Assembly: GCF_900660675.1 (NCBI RefSeq)
Contig: NZ_LR215039.1
Span: 868,001-932,000, forward strand
Direction of reading: 5' to 3'
Origin: Mycoplasmopsis columboralis
GTDB lineage: Bacteria > Bacillota_I > Bacilli_A > Mycoplasmatales > Metamycoplasmataceae
Length of the DNA: 64,000 nucleotides
A program made the translations under genes and the position numbers. Of this stretch, positions 24,094 to 35,200 are shown piece by piece. The notes below the pieces were generated by a model that was not told where the DNA came from, made no database searches, and worked only from the letters and a program-made list of their open reading frames with translations. Position 1 is the stretch's first letter. The number at the start of each line of letters is the position of its first letter.

Positions 24094-24241
24094 GTAAAAA
24101 ATACTTAAGTTAAAGTTAAATATATTTGATTATTATTTCTCTTTAAAAAGATTTGTTTGAAATAATACCTACATTTTATGCAATAAAAATAATAAAAAAA
24201 TAAGTATCAATAAGCTATCATACTTTTTTAATAGCTTAAAG

Positions 24242-24937
24242 TTACTCATTTTCTAATTGTTGAATTTCTTCGTTTGTGAGCAAACGGTAATCTCCAATTC
24301 TTAAAGAATCATCTAACTGAAGATTTCCGAAAGTTAGTCTTTTTAAGTAAGTTACTTCATAATTTAAGGATTTAAACATTTTTTTAACTTGATGAAATTT
24401 GCCTTCAAAAATTGTTAGTTTGCAAGTGTTTTTATCAAGATTTGAGACTGTACCTTTTGCTAAGTGATTTAAATCAATTAACACTCCTTTTTCAAATTCT
24501 TGGATAATGTTATTGTTTAAAATTCGATTTGTTTGCACATAATAAGTTTTGGGAACATGATTTTTAGGACTAAGTAATTTATGACCTAATTCTCCATTAG
24601 TTGATAAAATAATTAATCCTTCGGTGTCTTTGTCAAGTCTTCCTCAAAGAGCAAGATTTTTCTTAGGTATTTCATTTCCAATTAACTCAAATACTGTTTT
24701 GTCATTTTTGTCATAATTTGCACTTAAATAACCACTTGGTTTATTTAGCATTATATAGTAACGTTTAGTTTGATTTAAAATTTTATTTTTTATTGATATT
24801 TGATCATTTGGAGCACATTTTAATCCTAAATTAGCCACTTTTCCATTAACTAAAACTTGTTTTCGTAAAATCAAATTTTTAATATCTTTTCGTGTGTAAT
24901 TGGTATGTTCAGAAATTATTTTTTCAAGTCTTTGCAT
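24242..24937 (-). CDS. rRNA pseudouridine synthase, RsuA family
   Basis: A 231-residue protein read with one TGA as Trp. Residues 1-50 form an S4-type RNA-binding domain (MQRLEKIISE, KDIKNLILRKQVLVNG). The catalytic domain contains YYIMLNKPSGYLSA and the family signature GRLDKDTEGLIILSTNG, with catalytic Asp at about residue 102, then LLSPKNHVPKTYYV. This is the RsuA/RluB/E/F group, which converts a specific uridine in rRNA to pseudouridine; 16S U516 (RsuA) is likely from overall similarity, but RluB-like activity cannot be excluded. The start ATG at 24937 is preceded by an AAGG-type RBS. It lies just downstream of the broken lipoprotein gene on the same strand, in an island between giant genes 2 and 3. 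Confidence 0.88.
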
Positions 24938-24946
24938 AAAACCTTC

Positions 24947-25262
24947 TTATTTAAAAGAAACGTAATTCGGATTGTTTTGCGCTTTTAATAAATTAAATAT
25001 TTTAAGATTCATTCAAGTTTCAAACATTTGTTCATTTAAAGCGCTAAAATTTATTTCCAACTCTAATGCAGAGTATATTTTTAAAAATAAAGCAAAGAGA
25101 ATTTGTTTATGTTGGTTGTTTAAAACTTGGTTGTGTTTTAAAATATAAGCAGAAATTTTGTCAAAGTAATTGTTTAAAATATTTGATTTAATGCGACTGT
25201 TTTCATATGCGCTTTCAAGTTGTGATCCTACTAAAGTTAAAAAGATGATTTTTAGATCTTTT
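24947..25262 (-). pseudogene. Detached C-terminal part of the lipoprotein gene, shifted out of frame
   Basis: On the minus strand a frame without a start codon begins right where the lipoprotein frame stops. It reads DLKIIFLTLVGSQLESAYEN, continues through HKQILFALFLKIYSALELEI and MFETWMNLKIFN, and ends at 24947. Adding one A to the five-A run (25259-25263 on the plus strand) joins the two into a single protein of about 338 residues ending NNPNYVSFK. The composition is that of coding sequence. Either a true inactivating or switching indel, or a sequence error. Confidence 0.6.
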
Positions 25263-25956
25263 TAGTAACTGATTGTGTTTGCTCAAATTTAGATATCACA
25301 GTACTTATTGAACTGTTTAAGAGATCTTCGACAAAAGTATCTGTGTTTTTAAAAATGAATTTTTGTGAAACTTCTAATAAGTACTTCTCAATGTTTTGCT
25401 TGGTTGTTAAAATTGTTTGCTGTGGATAATCTTCATTAACTAATAAATTATTTTCATTTACACTTGAAATTCCATTATATTTCAATAAACAAACATTATT
25501 TGGAACTATTTCTTTGCTACGAATGTAATGATAGTGATCTGGTGGTATTTGTTTAAAACCAGCAATTGTGTATCTGCTAATGTAATTTGCATTAGAAGAA
25601 TCGTTTCTTATTTTTCAAGACACTTTCATGTCAGCAAAAGAATTTCCAGGCAATTGAATAACTTCTTCAACTGTTGAATCAAGTATTAGGTTTGTTTTTG
25701 AATCAACTATTGTAGCGCCACTTATTAAATGCATACAATCTAACGCTTCAGCTGTATACTCACTTAATTGATCGTTCTTGTTTAAAAATCTAATTACCGG
25801 TTGTTGTTTAACTAAAGGTGTTTCTGAAAGAATTTGTAATATTGTTTCTTGTTTTTTTAAATTAGTTTCATCATTTGTTTTATTGCATGATACAGCAAAA
25901 GTCACAACTGTTGTAGTCGTAATTAACGGAAACAATAGTTTCAATCATCTTTTCAT
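25252..25956 (-). CDS. Mycoplasma lipoprotein of unknown function, probably truncated by a frameshift
   Basis: A 234-residue open frame beginning MKRWLKLLFPLI, with a lipobox-type site FAVSC|NK at residues 20-26, so it should be diacylated and held on the outer face of the membrane. The mature protein starts with a polar linker (NKTNDETNLKK) and has no domain I recognise. ATG 25956 is preceded by TATAAT eight bases upstream and no SD, so a leaderless start is likely. The frame stops at 25252 after an A5 run on the coding strand, while another open frame takes over at once and continues to 24947; see the adjoining entry. It lies between two surface-protein genes, in line with a surface role. 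Function cannot be inferred. Confidence 0.7.
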
Positions 25957-25964
25957 AATAATAA

Positions 25965-25970
25965 ATTATA
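25965..25970 (-). promoter_or_regulatory. -10 element of the lipoprotein gene
   Basis: TATAAT on the minus strand, eight bases before ATG 25956, with no SD in between. Transcription would begin at or next to the start codon. Confidence 0.6.
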
Positions 25971-26053
25971 CTCAAGTATTTGCTTTGTAAAAGTGCCTAA
26001 ATTAACAAGTGAAAATACACTTCAAAAGGCAAAATTAACCCGTTTTCAGAATG

Positions 26054-26069
26054 TTTTTTTTTTTTTTTT
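26054..26069 (+). repeat. 16-nt poly-T tract upstream of giant gene 3
   Basis: Sixteen consecutive T residues on the coding strand, ending 151 nt before ATG 26220. Position matches the poly-A tracts of giant genes 1 and 2, but the strand of the A's is reversed. Candidate slippage site. Confidence 0.7.
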
Positions 26070-26153
26070 ATAAAATATTTTATAACCACGATTACACGAG
26101 CAAAAACACTTGTGTTAATGTTTTTTGAACCTAATTTCTATTTGGAATATTTA

Positions 26154-26159
26154 TATAAT
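26154..26159 (+). promoter_or_regulatory. Candidate -10 element of giant gene 3
   Basis: TATAAT, 60 nt before ATG 26220. TTGAAC at 26125-26130 is the nearest -35-like box, but the 23-nt spacing is too long for a standard promoter. The poly-T tract lies about 85 nt upstream of this -10. The region 25971-26200 holds no gene. Confidence 0.45.
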
Positions 26160-26219
26160 ACATTATATAAATGGCCTTATTAGGTTTATTTATTTGTGTA
26201 AATGAAAAAAGAGGTTTTT

Positions 26220-29200
26220 ATGAAAAATAAAAGATTAAAAAGAGTTTTAAGTTCTAATGTTGCTGTAGGTATTGCTGCACTAGGATCTATAGGTACTTTG
26301 TCTCTTACTGATGCTCAAGAACAAGAAAAAGCTCATTTGCAGGAGATTGAATCTAACATCGAAATATTCTTAACTACTCCTGGTTCAGGGTATCCTAACC
26401 CAGACAACTTGCCTTTGATGTCTGCTAAATACACCGATCCTTCTGGTAAAGTTACTACTGTTTCTCAACGAAATTTTTGAGATAGTTTTAAATTTACTGA
26501 CTATGGATTTGAAGTTATTCTAAGAACAACCACAATTTTTGAAAGAGGTGAATTAGAAAATTCTTCTAGATTCTACAAAGATAATTCGGCACATATAGAT
26601 TGAATAATTAGTGTTAGGTCTCTAACAGATCCAGCAGTTGAGTACTATTCCACTACAAATAGAGTTACTACTGGTTATAAAACTGAACAGCAAAGATTGG
26701 ATCAGATTATTAACGGATCAATGGCTACGCGAGATTTAGGTGAAATCGATAAAAATAGAACCGTAAGTGATGTAACAGACCAAGAATTATTGGCTTATGT
26801 TAAAAAAGCAGAAAGAACTTCTGATAAAGCAGTTATCTCTCCGGGTCAGGATTTTCAAGTAGTAAGAAACGGAAGAACAATCACTATTACATATAGACTA
26901 AAAAGTACAAGAACTGATTCAAACACTACAGATCATTTGCGTAATCAAACCGGTGCTCCTGATATATTCTCTAGAGCCACAAATACAATTACATTAGATG
27001 GTTTCTTAGAACCTGTGGATCCAACTCAAGAAACTAATCGTTTAAATCAAATTAAAAATGCTTCTTGAAGCGCAAATGGTAATGCTGATTATGCTAATAA
27101 ATCAAACTTAATTACTTCTACTAACTTAACTTTTAAAGACACTATCATAAAAGCAGTGTTAGAAAATGGACAAATAGCAACTTTTAGATACGATTCTGCT
27201 AATGGAGAAGTAAACAAATTAGTTTCAAGTGATCCAAATGTTGATTTTGAAATTAGAAATGTTACTTTTGAAAATAAAACAAATGCCCTTGACCAAAATG
27301 GAACACTAAGGGTTAATTTTGATGTATTTTCAAAAAGACCTCGTTTTGAAAACGTTTCAGTTTCTGCTTCTTCTCAAATAAATGGATTTAAAACTGAAGT
27401 TCAACGCTTAAATGAACTTTTTGCTCAAAAACGAAACACAATTATCAATAACTTGTATTCTACAAGTGAAAAACAATCTTTAGCTTCATCAGTAACTAAA
27501 GATTCTTTAGCAGCCAAATTAACTACTTTATTTAACAATGCTTCTGATAATGCTAAAGTAACTTCAACCTTAATTACTTCATTTACTACAAATAATGACA
27601 ACGGTACAATTACTTTTACATACAAACTTAATTCAACTAGAAATCAGTTAACTACTCAAGTATCTTCAAATGATAGTGGTTCAATTACAATTGGTGGTTT
27701 TTTATCAGTTGCTAGTGAACAAGCTCGTATTGATGATTTAAACAATCGAGTAACTGCTGTTGATTATCAAGGAAAAGAAAATGTTCTTGCTGCTATTGAA
27801 TTTAAGGATTTCAAAACTGCTACCGGAGCTTATAAAAAAGCAAATTTACCTAGAGGTATAAAAAATAAATTATCTTACACAATTACTGATGCTTCAGGAA
27901 CAACTCATACTTCGGTTTACAAAAACGGAAGACATGTTTTTGAATCTTTAAATGCATATGTAAAAAGTTATTACCTTAAAGATTTAACTAATTTAAATGA
28001 TGCAGATGGACATTTAGATTCATACATTACTTTAGGTTCTTTAAATACTAACTTAAATTCTCACTTAATTGAAAGAACTCCGACCTCATCAACTAATGCA
28101 ATTAGATTAAACGGATTTAAAACCGAAATTCAAAGACTTACTGAAATTCTTGAAGACATTCATCCAAGTCTTGAAGGAAATTTATTTACTGCCGATGAAA
28201 AACAATTGAAAGCCTCAAAATATACTGCTGATCAAGTGAAAACAAGATTAGCTAATTATTACAATGATAGCAATTTAAATGTAGTTGTTAAACCTTTTTC
28301 AGCAACACCAGATGATATAAATGGTCAATGAAATATCACCTACTCACTTAGTTCAACTAGAGATCAACTTTCAAGTGTTGATACTGTAAAAACCGCAGAT
28401 AAAACTTTTGCCGAAACTGGTTTCTACACCGCAGCGAAAGAAAAAGCTCGTTTAGATGCTTTGATGAGAACTTTAACTGTTGATTATTCACCTAAAAACT
28501 TCTTATTAAATTGACCAACCACATTTGATCCAATAGCTAATTATTCTAAATTTATTTTTTCAGTAACTGATGATAAAGGCGTTCAACATCAAGGAGTTTT
28601 CCAAAATGGAGAATGAGTTTTTCCTACTGCTAATGCCAAAATAGTTAGGTTTGAACCATCTCAAATTACAAACCTCACAGATACAAGTGGTGCTTTTAGC
28701 ATAAGAATTAACTTGCAATCAACAAAAGAAGATTTTGCAACCACTCAATCAGATAATCAAAGTGCAGCAATTTATCTTAAAAGAATTCAAGGTTTTATTA
28801 CAGAAACTCAACGCCTTAATACTTTAATTGACGATAGAGCTATTCTTAATAATTCGAATATCTCAAATCAAATCAACAATAAAAATCGCCTTGCTTCAAG
28901 TGTTTCTAAGGATGAGTTAGTCGCTGCTATTAACGCAGTTATTCCTGAATCACAAAAAGCTCAAGCGGTTAATGATCATCAGTTTCAAGTATCATACAAT
29001 GATACCAATGGTACAATTAATGTTAGCTTCTGAATTGTGTCAAAACGTGATTCCTTAACTGACAAAAAATCAAATAAAAGAAGCTTTACTATATCTGGAT
29101 TTAACACAGCAGCTCAAGAACAAGCTCGTCTTGATGATTTAAAAGCAAAAATTACTAATGTTGTTTACAAAGGAGCAAGAAATAATCTTCCAAGTGAAAG

Positions 29201-32200
29201 AGCACTTGATTATAAACAACTTGAAGTTACAATTAGACATAATAATACTGACTATGTAGCTAAATATGTTGCTGGAAATGAAAACAAATTAGTTATTGCA
29301 AATAATCCATTAAATTTAGATATCACCGATATTGTCTTTAATGTTGATACTACAACTAACAGCAGCGATCGTAATGGTACAGCTAATGTTGATTTTAATT
29401 TACGTTCAAACAAATCTTCATTTACTAATGTTGTTTCTAGTGTACAAAATAAAGAAATCCGAAACTTTAAAACTGAACAACAAAGATTAAATGAATTAAT
29501 TAATCGAAACTTGCACAATTCAATCACATTCACCGCTTCAGATAAAAATAATTTACCTTCAAGAGTTTCTGATTCACTAATTAAAGCTAAGTTTCTTGCT
29601 TTATTTAACAATGGAGCCAATAAATCTAATCCTGAATATATTTCAATAAATAAAGATGATCAAAATGGAACTATTACTGTCACTTATAAAGTTAAATCAG
29701 CTAAAACTAATTTAACTGACATAGTATCTGAACCCCAAAAAGTAGCTATTTTTAATGGATTTTTAAGCAAATCAGCTGAACAACAAAGAATTGATCTTAT
29801 AGCTGCTTCTTTAGACGGGGCTAACTTTGATTATTCTCCTAAAACAAACACTCCCGCTTTAACTAGTTTTATTGTTAATAATTTACTTTGAAGTACAAGT
29901 GCAGATGGCAGTGGAAAAATTGCGGGTAATGCAACCAATACTAATGAGCAAGTTAAATTAACAGGACCAGTTACTGTTAGTGCAACAGATGATCGAAGTG
30001 GTAATTTAACTATTTCATACAAATTAGCTTCAACTAAACCAGGTTTTGAAGAACTTCAAACAGAAACTAGAACAGCAATCATTCCAGGATTTTTAACTGA
30101 AGTACAACGTTTAAATAATATTTTAAACGCAGCGGTAAACAATCCAGAAAATAACACTAACTTACGTAATGGTTTACAAAACCAAACTCCTTCAAGTGTA
30201 ACTAAAACCGAAGCAAAACGACTTCTTACAATTGGATACAATCATGATTCTTCAGAAATTGATTTAAATTCAATTAATTTAGTTGCAAATAATGCTAACG
30301 GAACTTTAAAAATAACATACCAGCTCCGCTCAAAGAGAACTTCGCTTACTGATGTCCTTTCAAGTGATACTAAATCAATTACTTTAAATAATTTAAGATC
30401 AAACGCTAGTGAAAAAGTTCGTGTCAATACACTTGCAAACCAAATTGTTGCAAATTACCCAGTTGGAGATAAAACTGCACAATTAACTAGTTTTGAAAAA
30501 TCACAATTGAGATTGACTTTAAATAATGAACAAGGTGTATGAGACGCTTCGCGCGATGGTTTTGTTTTTGCAAATCAAAATATGGTTGTAAAGGATATAA
30601 CCTTTACTGAAGCTAATGACTTAGGAAATAACGGAGCAAATAACACTGGTTCTGTTAAAGTAAACTTTAAAGCTTATTCAACCATTGATCAATACACTGC
30701 TGTTGCTAGTGATGCTAAATATAAAGTTGTAAGTGGATTTAAAACTGAACAACAAAGAGTTAATGAAGTAAAAACATCATTAAATGGTGTTGATTTCAAC
30801 ACTGCTGATTTAGCTCGTAATCGTGAAGTATCTCAAGTAACTAATGACGAAATTATTGCTTCGCTTGCTAAACTAATTCCAAGTGATAAACTTGCGACTG
30901 TGGATCCAAATATTACTGTAAATCGTGATAATTCAAACGGAACTATTAATGTAACATGAAAAGTTCATTCAACCAGAAATAACTTTAATGTTTCTTCAAG
31001 TCACCCAACAAAAAGTGTTGAAAGTTTCACTACTACATTAACTGGATTTTTAAATGCTCAAAATGAAATTAATCGTTTAAATAATATTAGTGTTGTTTCA
31101 GCTGATTATGCTCAAAAACAAAACTTAATTACCAATACCAACCTTACAACTGCAAATACAATTTTAAAATTTAATGTTAATGGTGAGCAAGTAACTGCTT
31201 ATTATGATGCATCACAACCAAACAAACTCAAAATAGCAAATAACAAGGGTCAATTTGAAATTCGTAATGTTGTTTATGCAAGCAAAACAAATGCTCTTGA
31301 TGAAAATGGAACCATTAATTTAACTTTTGATTTATATTCTCTTAAACCTGGATATGAAAATGTTAAAGTTACCAAAAATGGTACTGCAAGTGGGTTTAAA
31401 CGTGAAGTAGATCGTTTAAATGAAGTAATTAATAATGTTAATCCTAATTTAGATTTACCTGCTGCGCTTAAAACAAAACCAGCTTCATCAGTAACTAAAG
31501 CAGATATAGCAAATGCAATAACTCAAGCTTTCGCTTCTTCAAAAGCGACTTTTGATAATAATAATTCTCTTAAAAATGTTAACTCTACAACTCCAGAAGT
31601 ATTGCTTAAGTCAAATGATGAAAACGGAACATTAGAAATTAAATACATTATCAAATCAACTCGTGATGATCTAACTGGAGTTTATTCAACTACAGAAGTA
31701 TCTAAAGTATTTACTGGATTTTTAACAAAAGCTCAAGAAAAAAGTCGTTTAGATAATTTAGCTAATTCTTTATTAGCAGATAGTGTAAATTATGATGATA
31801 AAACTAATTTACCTTCAATGACTACTTTTGAAGATTCAAAATTAAAAGTTACAATCGGTTCTCAAACAAAATCAGCTACTGTTAGCGATCCTTTTGATGC
31901 ACCAATTAATGCTATAGTTGTTCCTTCAAATACTTCTTATTATTCAGATAAAAACGATCGTGATGGAAGCGTTAAAACAACCTTAAAACTTAAATCAAGA
32001 ATTTTTGATGATGTTGTCTCAGAACCACAAGAGTTTACAATAAATGGATTTAAAACTGAAGCTCAAAGACTTGATGATGTTTTAGATGCAAGAACTACTC
32101 CTCGTGATTTTAGTGATAGCGAAGAAATTCCAGCTTCTACAAAAACAAAACAACAAGTATTTGATTTGTTAAATGATTTATATACAGCAGAAGATAAAGC

Positions 32201-35200
32201 GAAAATTGATTTAGATTCAATTACTCTAAATGCAAATGATACTAATGGAACTTTAGGTGTTTCATATAAATTAATTTCACTTAGAGATAATTTAACTGAT
32301 GTAGATTCTACAAAAGCAAGAAATGTAAGCTTTAGCGGATTTAAAACAACTGAGCAAGAACAAGAACGTTTAAATGGTTTATTGCTTAGATCTACAGCTG
32401 ATTATGAAGATAAAACAAATACACCTTTATTAACTACTAAAGACAAATCAAAAGTAATCATTACAATTGATAACGTTAGAGGAAGATATGACTCAGTTAC
32501 TGATTCATATATCTTTGATGCACCAGTTAATGCCAAAGCTATTAATTTACAATTTAGCGAAGAAAACGATCAAAATGGTACTCTAAAAGTAAAATATGAT
32601 TTAGTTTCTACAGATCCAGCCTTTTCACATGTTGAAGTTAGAGATACAAACGATACAACTAAAAAAGAAATTACTAACTTCTTAACTGAATCTCAAAGAC
32701 TTGATAAAGTTATTGATAATAAAACTGCTGATATTAACGGCTTAGATTTTGATGCAGCTACTAAGAAAAAAGCGCCTTCAACCATTGAAGATGCGGATGT
32801 AATTGATAAGTTAAATTCGGTATTAAATAATACTAATTCAAATGTTACTATTAATAATATTGTTGGTTCGATTGCGAAAAATAATGCTGATGGTACAATA
32901 ACTGTAACTTATAAACTAAATTCAACACGTAATAATTTAGAATCTGAAACCTCTTCAAAAACTGTTACTAAAGTCTTTAGAGAATTTAGAAATGAAAATC
33001 AAGTTAAAACTGAATTGAATGCAATTATTAACAGCTCAAGTACAACTTTAGATTATTCAGATAAAGCTAACTTACCTTCTGATACCACTTTTGAAGATGC
33101 AAAATACACATTAGTGTCAAACGATCCTAATAAAGCGTTTTCAAGTTCGGTTGTAAATAATGAAGTTGTAATTGATGCAATTAGTGCAAAATTAGAATCA
33201 GTTGATGAATCAAACAAAAATGACAAGACAGGAAGCGTGGATGCAGTATACAAATTGCGTTCAACTGAGCCTGGTTTTGAAAATGTTGTTTCAGATCCTT
33301 CGAGTGCTAAAACTTTAAGCAACTTCAAAACAGAACAACAACGTCTTGATGAAGAAATCCAAAAACATGCAACAAGTGATAATGTAAATGTTACAAACAA
33401 AGAAACACGTTCACCTTCAGAAGTGACTAAAGCGGAAATAGCAAAATTGCTTAATGATTTATATAATACAAACGCTAATGCCAAAGTTACTGAAGATGAC
33501 ATTACTTTAACACCAAATAACAATACTGGAACACTAGGGGCAGAATTTAAACTTACTTCAACCAAAAACGGTTTAACAGATGTTAAATCTTCAACTTCAC
33601 GAACTATTCAATTAAATTCATTCCTTTCAGCAGATGGTGAATCAAAAAGACTTCAAGATTTAGTGGATAATCATACTAGTGTTGAATATAATGGTTCTAG
33701 AGAAATTCTTGCGGATTATCAAAGTGATCAGTTATCTAATGAAAACATTAAAATGACAATTAACGGAGTTGTGGGAACATATAATTCAAGAACTGAAGAA
33801 ATTGATTTTCCAACTTTAAATGCCAAAGCAACAGAACTTTATTTCAATAACACTGAAGATCGCAATGGAAGTTTAGAATTAGAATTTAAATTAGTTTCTA
33901 CTAAACCAGGTTTAAGAAATTCAACAAGCGATTTATCAACTAAAACAATTTCTGATTTCAAAACAGAAAAAACAAGGCTTTCTGAGCTAGTATCTGCTAA
34001 GGAAACTCAACTAAACAATCTTCAATACAATCGCGCAAATAAAAAAGGAGCTTCAGAATTTACAAAAGACGAAGCTTCTCAATTATTATCAACTGTATTT
34101 TCAAGTGATCATGCAAGAGTTCGTGTAGAAGATGTCCAAAGTATTGAATTTAATAACGAAACCGGAACTGCAACTGTAGTATATAAATTAAACTCAGCTA
34201 GAGATGAGCGTCAATTAGGTGATATTGCTACAGATGAGACTTACACTAAAGTGTTTACTGGTTTTATAACATACGAACAAGAAAGACAAAGATTAGAAAC
34301 TGCATTAGCTGATACACTAGAAAATGTTGATTATGAAGATAAAACAAATTGACCAACTGGTACTACATTTGATAAACAAGATGTATTTTTTAACCTTAAT
34401 GGTGAAGATTTAAGTGGTTTAGCTACTGATTACATAAATAAAGTTAGAGTTTCAGAAATTGAATTTGATAATAAAAACGACAGAAATGGTACTGTTGATG
34501 TTTCATTAACACTTACTTCAACTCGTCCTGGTTTTGAAACTGTATCAGTTAAAGATAAAACCACTGTAGAAGGTTTCGCAACAGAAGTAAATCGTTTAAA
34601 TCGTGTTTTAGTGGGAGAAACAGAAAGATTTCCGTTACCAGTAAATATAGACTTTCTTTCACCAAATGATAAAACCACTCGTGCGGCATCCACATACACT
34701 CCTGATGAAATTAAAGCCTTAATTCAACCATATTACGATGGTCATTCAGTAAATATTGAAAATTTAAGATTAAGAGCTAATAATAAAACCGGTGTTTTAG
34801 AAGCTACATATACTCTTTCTTCAACTCGAGAAGGTCTTGAAGGAATAAGATCAACACAAACAAAAACCCATGTAATGAGAGGAATTAAAACCGAAGAGCA
34901 AGAAAGACAAAGACTTTCAAAAATTCTTGAAGACATAAATGCTAACATCGCTAGAAAAAATAACACACCAATTTTAAGCAACTTAATGTTAAGTGATATT
35001 TCCTTAAGTGTGAGAGAAGTAAACGGAACATTAAATGATCACAATGAATTCGTATTTGGAGCACCAGTTAACGCAATTGCTAAAAACGTAACTATTGAAT
35101 CTCTTAACGATGAAGAGGGAACTGTGATGGTAAAAGTTCCTGAACTTGCTTCAACAGAACCTGGATTTGAAAACGTTTCATCATTTAACATTCGCGGCGC

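Noticed and set aside
24200-24241. Inverted repeat AAGCTAT/ATAGCTT as a terminator
   Set aside because: The loop is about 13 bases and no T run follows on either strand in the right place; left as an unexplained feature of the gap.
26202-26219. ATG 26202 as start of giant gene 3
   Set aside because: It has no SD, while GAGG is placed correctly for ATG 26220 and the signal segment then begins with the expected basic residues. It remains possible.
33053-33565. 170-codon ORF on the minus strand within giant gene 3
   Set aside because: It is antisense to strongly patterned coding sequence, has Ser/Leu/Val-rich composition typical of reverse-complement reading, and lacks an RBS. The same applies to the other minus-strand ORFs over the giant genes.
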